From: an uncultured Clostridia bacterium
Lineage (GTDB): Bacteria; Bacillota; Clostridia; Oscillospirales; Acutalibacteraceae
Direction of reading: 5' to 3'
NCBI GenBank assembly: GCA_947168785.1
Contig: CAMVNL010000070.1
Location: 1-8,619, forward strand
Length of the DNA: 8,619 nucleotides
Shown: positions 3,960 through 8,619 of the stretch, piece by piece
Position numbering within the stretch: position 1 is the stretch's first letter
Layout of the letters: each line of letters begins with the position of its first letter
Program-made: the position numbers and the translations under genes
The notes under the pieces: model-generated
Database searches by the model: none
What the model saw: the letters and a program-made list of their open reading frames with translations, nothing else
What the model was told of the DNA's origin: nothing

Positions 3960-6353
3960 TCAGTCATAGTCCACGTCTTCCTCATTCTCTTCGGGCTCGG
4001 TGTTCTCCTGATTGCTTCCCGCGCCCGTGCTCACCACCAGCGTGATGACGGTATCGCTGTTGTAAGAGGAGGAGCTGCCCGCCTCGGGGGTCTGGGAGAT
4101 CACGTCGCCGGAGGGGACGGAGCTGTCGTTCTGATAACGGGTGTGCAGCTTGAAGAAGCCTGCCGCGTTGAGGGTCTCCGTCGCCTTCGTCAGGGACATG
4201 CCGGTCACGTCCGGAATGGACTCGCTGACGGAATAGCCGTAGTTGGTCAGGTTGCTCATGCTGGGGGGCGACGTGGTGAAATCGATATTGCCGGAATAGA
4301 TCTGTACGGAATCGATATAGATCTTGAAGGTGTTGTTGGAGCCGGTGCCGGTAAAGCTCAGCTCATAGTTGCTGCCGTTCAGGCTTACGTCTTCAATGGT
4401 ATCGTAAGTGCTGCCGTTGAGGACGGTGATCAGCGTGCCGGTGCTGCCGGAGCCGACGTTGGGCAGCGGGATGGTGAACTTCACCGTGTTGGCAGCGGGC
4501 TTGCCGGAGCCCACCACCAGATTGACGTAGGACCCCGCGTTGATCTGGCTCATGGACGTGGGCGTCTGGCTGATGACCAGACCCTCCATGGAAGCGGAGC
4601 TGGCGCCGGTGGTCACGGAGCCCACCTTTAGGCCGGCGCTTTCGATCTTGGAGCGGGCGGCCTCCAGCTCATAGCCCACCACGTCCGGCACCCGGAGCGA
4701 GTCCACGCCGTCCGCGCTGGAGGCGTAATAGACGTACACGATGTCGTCGCGGGCGATGTATTTGTTGGCGGCGGGGTTGGTGCTCAGCACGGTGCCCTCG
4801 TCCTTTGTCTCGTCGATCTGCGCCACCAGCATGACGGTGAGGCCGTCGCCGGTGAGCACGGCCTCCGCCTCCTTGGCGGTGTAGCCGGTCACGTCGCGCA
4901 CCAGGATCATTTCGCCGCTGGTGGCGACCGTCAGCTTGATGATGGTATCCTTAGAGACCTTCTCCCCCGCCTCGGGCGCCTGATTGCAGACGTGGCCGTC
5001 GGCGTAGGAGGAGTTGTATTCATACTGGGGCGGGTCAATGATCAGGTCGGGATATTTCGCCAGCACCTCGTCGTACTTCATGTTGAGGAAGTTTGGCACC
5101 TCGATCTGATCCTTGTTGAACCAGCCGAAAATGTCGATCTTGTCGATCAGACGGCTTTGGGAGGTGGAGGAATCCTCTCCCGTGATCACCTCACGGATCG
5201 TATCGCCGAAGGCGGCAAGGAAAACCACGCCCACGATCAGCACCAGACAGATGGCGATGGCCAGCAGGATCGGGATGGTGATGTTGCGGGGACGGTAATC
5301 GTCGTCGTCATCATCGTCGTCATAGTCGTATTTCTCCCGCTTTTTCGCCGGGACCCGCTCTTTGCGCTTCGGCGCCCTGCGTTCGTTCTGCGGCTCGGCG
5401 GGCGGCTCGATCACCGCTTTGGTCTCCTGCGGGAGGGCCGGCTCGATGGGTTCCTCCGGCTCGCCGGGGATAAACTTCGTGGGGGTCTGGTCGATAAAAT
5501 AGGAATAGTCGAATTTGATCTGGGGGTTGCGTTTGAACTCGTCCAGATCCAGCAGGAACTCCGCGGCGGACTGGTACCGGTCGGCAGGGTTCTTCTGCAT
5601 GGCGCGCAGGGTGATCTGCTCCAGCCCCACGGGGATGGAGGCGTTGATCTCGCTGGGACGGACCGCGTCCTCCCTCACCTGCATCAGGGCGACGGATTCG
5701 TCGCTGTCCGATTCAAAGGGAAGGCGGCCGGTGATCATCTCATAGAGCACAACGCCCACAGAATAGATATCCGATTTTTCGTCGGTATAGTCGCCTCTGG
5801 CCTGCTCGGGGCTCACATAGTGGACCGAACCGATGGCGCCGTTTTCCGCCACGGAGAGGGCCTCGCCCCGGTTGAAGCGGGCAATGCCGAAATCCATGAC
5901 CTTGATGGAGGCGTTGGGCAGCAGAATGATGTTCTGTGGCTTGATATCCCGGTGGATGATCCCCTTGTCATGGGCGTGCTGCAAAGCGCGGAGGATCTGC
6001 ACCGTAAAGTGGACGGCTTCCTTCCACTCCACGATCTTCTGCCGCTGGATGTACTCCTTGAGGGTGATGCCCTCCACGTGCTCCATGACGATATATTGCA
6101 GGTCGTCGCCGAAGCTCACGTCATAGACCTTGACGATATTGGGGTGGGCCAGCACGGCGATGGCCTTGGATTCATTTTTGAAACGGCGGCGGAATTCGTC
6201 GTTGGCCAGATATTCATCCTTCAGAATCTTGACCGCCACGGTCCGCTTATCCACCAGATCGAACGCCTTATAGACGACGGCCATGCCGCCCACGCCGATC
6301 AGTTCCTGTATTTCATACCGTTCGCCCAGCACACGGTTCTGATAATTTTCCAC
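3960..6353 (-). CDS. prkC: Membrane Ser/Thr protein kinase with PASTA domains (PrkC/Stk type)
   Basis: A 797-residue sensor kinase that starts with GTG at 6353; AGGAG about 9 nt upstream supports this. The cytoplasmic kinase domain covers about residues 12-275: Gly loop IGVGGMAVVY (19-28), Lys42, catalytic HRD (134-136), DFG (154-156), activation loop ending GSVHYVSPEQ (175-184). A Pro/Glu and Lys-rich juxtamembrane linker follows and ends in eight consecutive Asp (345-352). One membrane helix lies at about 359-382. The extracellular part has PASTA repeats at about 417-477, 483-545, 553-615 and 712-776. Between the third and fourth lies an Ser/Gly/Thr-rich, probably beta-sheet insert (about 620-706). 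The tail is acidic (ENTEPEENEEDVDYD). PASTA kinases bind muropeptides or lipid II and control wall synthesis, translation and, in B. subtilis, spore germination. prpC, its expected phosphatase, ends 19 nt upstream; rsgA follows directly. Confidence 0.97.
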   Translation of the reverse strand: MENYQNRVLGERYEIQELIGVGGMAVVYKAFDLVDKRTVAVKILKDEYLANDEFRRRFKNESKAIAVLAHPNIVKVYDVSFGDDLQYIVMEHVEGITLKEYIQRQKIVEWKEAVHFTVQILRALQHAHDKGIIHRDIKPQNIILLPNASIKVMDFGIARFNRGEALSVAENGAIGSVHYVSPEQARGDYTDEKSDIYSVGVVLYEMITGRLPFESDSDESVALMQVREDAVRPSEINASIPVGLEQITLRAMQKNPADRYQSAAEFLLDLDEFKRNPQIKFDYSYFIDQTPTKFIPGEPEEPIEPALPQETKAVIEPPAEPQNERRAPKRKERVPAKKREKYDYDDDDDDDDYRPRNITIPILLAIAICLVLIVGVVFLAAFGDTIREVITGEDSSTSQSRLIDKIDIFGWFNKDQIEVPNFLNMKYDEVLAKYPDLIIDPPQYEYNSSYADGHVCNQAPEAGEKVSKDTIIKLTVATSGEMILVRDVTGYTAKEAEAVLTGDGLTVMLVAQIDETKDEGTVLSTNPAANKYIARDDIVYVYYASSADGVDSLRVPDVVGYELEAARSKIESAGLKVGSVTTGASSASMEGLVISQTPTSMSQINAGSYVNLVVGSGKPAANTVKFTIPLPNVGSGSTGTLITVLNGSTYDTIEDVSLNGSNYELSFTGTGSNNTFKIYIDSVQIYSGNIDFTTSPPSMSNLTNYGYSVSESIPDVTGMSLTKATETLNAAGFFKLHTRYQNDSSVPSGDVISQTPEAGSSSSYNSDTVITLVVSTGAGSNQENTEPEENEEDVDYD

Positions 6354-6372
6354 GCAACAGCTCTCCTCTCCG

Positions 6373-7098
6373 TTATTTCATCAGCACGACCGCGGTGATG
6401 TTGTCGCCGCCGCCGTTCTCATTGGCAGCGGCCACCAGCCGCTGCGCCATGCCGCCGCAATCGTCGGAGGCAAGGATCTCCGCGATCTTGTCTTCCGTCA
6501 CGAAATTCGTCAGCCCGTCGGAGCACAGCAGTATTCTTTCATTCTCTTCGAACGGGAACTCGGAAAAGTCGATCTCCACTTTTTCCGCCACGCCCAGCGC
6601 CCGCGTAATGTAGTTTTTGTTGGGATGCACGGCTGCCTGCGCCTCCGTGATCAGACCTGCGTCCACCAGATCCTGCACCAGCGAGTGGTCCTTCGTCAGC
6701 TGCGTGAGCCGGTCGGTGAAGGCATAGGCGCGGCTGTCGCCCGCGTGGGCCACCACCAGCCGGTCGCCGATGACCACCGCGGCCACCACCGTGGTGCCCA
6801 TGCCCGCAAACGCCGGGTCCTCCGCCGCCTTGTCAAAGATCGTCACGTTGGCGGCGGCAATGGCGCTTTCCAGCAGCCGGATCACCGACTCGTTGGACAT
6901 GCCCTTCCGCCAGGCGGCGGCGATGCGGTCCGCGATGATCTTCACCGCGATCTCCGAGGCCACGTCCCCGGCCTTGGCACCGCCCATGCCGTCGCAAACG
7001 ACGGCAAAGCAGGAATTACCGTCGGGGCACGCCGCCATGCAGTTGTCCTGGTTTGTCTCCCGGAGGATCCCCCGGTCCGTCAGAATGGAATACTTCAT
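6373..7098 (-). CDS. prpC: PP2C-family Ser/Thr protein phosphatase (PrpC/Stp type)
   Basis: A 241-residue soluble, metal-dependent phosphatase that counteracts the PASTA kinase encoded just downstream. The family motifs are all present: TDRGILRETNQDN (7-19, Asp18), CDGMGG (35-40, Asp36/Gly37), HAGDSRAY (118-125), LTKDHS (134-139), TRALG (165-169), CSDGLTN (192-198, Asp194) and GGGDNIT (229-235, Asp232). These aspartates hold the two or three Mn/Mg ions. Length matches B. subtilis PrpC closely. The ATG at 7098 is preceded by GGAG about 6 nt upstream, and no membrane segment is visible. It lies 48 nt below rlmN and 19 nt above prkC, in the usual Firmicute order, so the kinase and phosphatase are probably made from one mRNA. 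Confidence 0.97.
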   Translation of the reverse strand: MKYSILTDRGILRETNQDNCMAACPDGNSCFAVVCDGMGGAKAGDVASEIAVKIIADRIAAAWRKGMSNESVIRLLESAIAAANVTIFDKAAEDPAFAGMGTTVVAAVVIGDRLVVAHAGDSRAYAFTDRLTQLTKDHSLVQDLVDAGLITEAQAAVHPNKNYITRALGVAEKVEIDFSEFPFEENERILLCSDGLTNFVTEDKIAEILASDDCGGMAQRLVAAANENGGGDNITAVVLMK

Positions 7099-7146
7099 TT
7101 TCTTCTCCGCGCCGCTGTTGATGGCGGCGTTTTCCGATTGGCAGGT

Positions 7147-8175
7147 TTATTTCATGCTGCTTCTGCGGAGCTGACCGCAGGCAGCATTGATATCCGATCC
7201 CAGTGTTCTGCGCACGGTGACGGCAAAGCCGCGCTCCGCAAGAAGGGCTTCAAACCGCCGCACGCTGTCGGTGGTGCTTTTTTTCATCCCCGTTTCCTTC
7301 ACCTCATTGACGGGGATCAGGTTGATGTGGCAGAGCATGCCTTTCAGCAGCGCCGCCAGTTCCCTGGCGCAGGCGGGCGTGTCGTTCACGCCGCTGACCA
7401 GCGCGTATTCAAAGGAGATGCGCCGCGAGGTGACGGCGGTGTAATCTTTACAGGCCTTGATAAGCGTTTCCACCGGCCATTTTTTGTTGACGGGCATCAT
7501 GGAGGAGCGCAGCGCGTTGTTGGGCGCGTGCAGGGAGACCGAAAGAGTCAATTGCAGGTTCTCCTCCGCCAGCCGGTAAATGCCCGGCACGATGCCGCAG
7601 GTGGAAAGCGAAATATGGCGCATGCTCAGGTTGAGGCCGTTTTCATCGGTGACCAGCCGCAGAAACCGCATGGCGTTGTCGAAATTATCGAAGGGCTCGC
7701 CCATGCCCATCATAACGATATGCGAGACCCGCACGCCGTTATCCCTCTGTACGGTATAAACCTGCGACAGAATTTCGGAGGCCGCGAGGTTGCGCACCAC
7801 GCCGTTCAAAGTGGAGGCGCAGAATTTGCAGCCCATCCGGCAGCCCACCTGCGAGGAAACGCAGACGGAATAGCCGTATTTATACTTCATCAGCACGGTC
7901 TCGACGCATTCGCCGTCGTGCAGGCGGAATAAGTACTTGACCGTTTCATCATACTCTGAAATCAGTTTTTTTTCAATAGTACAGCCGAATATGACAAAAT
8001 TGTCATGAAGCTGTTCCCGCAGCGCCTTGGGAAGGTTGGTCATGCCGTCAAAGCTGTTTTCACCGGCCTGATGGAGCCATTTGTAGATCTGACCGGCCCG
8101 GTAGGCGGGCTGCCCCAGCGCTTTGATCTCCTCCGTCAGTTCGGGGAGCGCCATGGAGAGAATGTCTTTTTTCAT
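7147..8175 (-). CDS. rlmN: Dual-specificity 23S rRNA/tRNA adenine-C2 methyltransferase RlmN
   Basis: A 342-residue radical SAM enzyme that methylates C2 of A2503 in 23S rRNA and A37 in certain tRNAs. The N-terminal accessory domain (about 1-90) has QPAYRAGQIYKWLHQ. The radical SAM core has the CX3CX2C cluster site CRMGCKFC (Cys112, 116, 119) and the MGMGEP motif. The conserved GSDINAACGQLR near the C-terminus holds the catalytic Cys334 that carries the methyl group. Start choice: GTG at 8178 and ATG at 8175 are adjacent codons. GGAGG is 8 nt from the ATG and 5 nt from the GTG, so ATG is preferred. It shares one base with the rsmB stop (TGATG), a sign of translational coupling. Length is normal for the family. 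Confidence 0.97.
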   Translation of the reverse strand: MKKDILSMALPELTEEIKALGQPAYRAGQIYKWLHQAGENSFDGMTNLPKALREQLHDNFVIFGCTIEKKLISEYDETVKYLFRLHDGECVETVLMKYKYGYSVCVSSQVGCRMGCKFCASTLNGVVRNLAASEILSQVYTVQRDNGVRVSHIVMMGMGEPFDNFDNAMRFLRLVTDENGLNLSMRHISLSTCGIVPGIYRLAEENLQLTLSVSLHAPNNALRSSMMPVNKKWPVETLIKACKDYTAVTSRRISFEYALVSGVNDTPACARELAALLKGMLCHINLIPVNEVKETGMKKSTTDSVRRFEALLAERGFAVTVRRTLGSDINAACGQLRRSSMK

Positions 8176-8619
8176 CACGGTTTCCTCCGGAGCAGGGCGA
8201 CGAAAAAGCCGTCGCCGCCGTCCTGCGCGGGGAAGAAGGTCTTATAACGGGCCTCCCCGCAAAGGGAGCGGTAGAAGGGATCCGCCGACAGGCCGAAGTC
8301 GGGGTGTTCCGCCAGGAACCGGTCGCAGACGGCCTCGTTTTCCGCCGGATTCAGCGTACAGGTGGAATAGAGCAGCGTTCCGCCGGGCTTCACCAGCGCG
8401 GCGCAGCGACGCAGCAGCCGGTATTGCAATTCGGGAAGCCCCGCAAGCGAGGCGGGGTCTTTATAGCGGATCTCCGGCTTTCTGCCGATCACGCCCAGCC
8501 CCGAACAGGGGGCGTCGCAGAGAACCCTGTCGGCGGGGGGTAGCTTGTCAGGCAGGTCCGCCGCGTCGCCCAGCACGGTTCTGACGCTTGTCAGCCCCAG
8601 CCGCGCGGCCCCCTCTTCG
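8175..8619 (-). CDS. rsmB: 16S rRNA (cytosine-967-C5)-methyltransferase RsmB, C-terminal part
   Basis: The last 147 or so codons of an RsmB/Sun-type m5C methyltransferase; the frame is open to the right edge, so the start lies outside. Visible motifs are CDAPCSGLGVIGRKPEIRYK (motif IV, with the PC cysteine that releases product) and LLYSTCTLNPAENE (motif VI, with the TC cysteine that attacks the base). The product ends GGDGFFVALLRRKP, typical of the family. It uses SAM to methylate C967 of 16S rRNA. The pairing of rsmB with rlmN and prpC/prkC is the standard Firmicute order, which favours RsmB over its paralogue RsmF. The stop overlaps the rlmN start by one base. Confidence 0.93.
   Translation of the reverse strand, partial: EEGAARLGLTSVRTVLGDAADLPDKLPPADRVLCDAPCSGLGVIGRKPEIRYKDPASLAGLPELQYRLLRRCAALVKPGGTLLYSTCTLNPAENEAVCDRFLAEHPDFGLSADPFYRSLCGEARYKTFFPAQDGGDGFFVALLRRKP

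Noticed and set aside
5296..5325. GAC/GAT trinucleotide run inside prkC
   Set aside because: It encodes eight Asp in the juxtamembrane linker in frame and mixes both codons, so it reads as a normal acidic linker and not as an unstable microsatellite.
4992..6398. 468-codon open frame on the + strand opposite prkC
   Set aside because: It lies entirely antisense to the well-supported kinase gene. Its product has the His/Gly/Asp/Val-rich composition typical of antisense frames in GC-rich genes and no domain.
6625..7932. 435-codon open frame on the + strand opposite prpC and rlmN
   Set aside because: Antisense to two conserved enzymes; the His/Arg/Gly-rich composition indicates an antisense artefact.

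Overview
The window reads as a chromosomal segment of a GC-rich, spore-forming Firmicute, most likely class Clostridia. The reasons are the gene order rsmB-rlmN-prpC-prkC-rsgA followed by a spoVM-like micro-gene (the same backbone as the Bacillus subtilis yloM-yloN-prpC-prkC-yloQ ... spoVM locus), strong GGAGG-type ribosome sites, and protein sequences typical of clostridial homologues. Nothing in the window marks it as a mobile or phage region.

Layout. On the + strand the window opens with the 3' end of pnp (polynucleotide phosphorylase: end of the catalytic core, KH, S1, Arg-rich tail), closed by an intrinsic terminator at 784-817. Everything else is on the - strand. Convergent to pnp is a single-gene unit: an XRE-type regulator with a zinc ribbon and a conserved C-terminal domain (831-1595), with its own extended -10 promoter at 1617-1645. 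The remaining - strand genes, in transcription order from the right edge, are: rsmB (partial, enters from beyond 8619), rlmN (one-base TGATG overlap), prpC (PP2C phosphatase), prkC (PASTA Ser/Thr kinase), rsgA (ribosome-assembly GTPase), a 48-residue two-helix membrane protein, a 24-residue SpoVM-like peptide with a TTG start, a PTP-type protein phosphatase, and a 50-codon unidentified ORF in the same frame as the phosphatase.

How they work together. rsmB, rlmN and rsgA act on the ribosome (16S m5C, 23S/tRNA m2A, 30S maturation). prpC and prkC are an antagonistic phosphatase/kinase pair that senses cell-wall fragments. In B. subtilis PrkC also phosphorylates RsgA (CpgA), which gives a reason for the linkage. 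Downstream of rsgA, a 7-bp tandem repeat and a possible internal promoter separate the housekeeping genes from a compact second unit (membrane peptide, SpoVM, phosphatase, small ORF) whose short gaps suggest co-transcription. rpe and thiN, which lie between rsgA and spoVM in B. subtilis, are absent here.

The most useful new observations are the small genes: the SpoVM-like peptide (2693-2767), the membrane peptide just upstream of it (2784-2930), and the ORF at 1706-1858. Most of the window is conserved housekeeping sequence, and I see no wholly new multi-gene system. The best candidate for undescribed biology is the small-protein and phosphatase cluster around spoVM.
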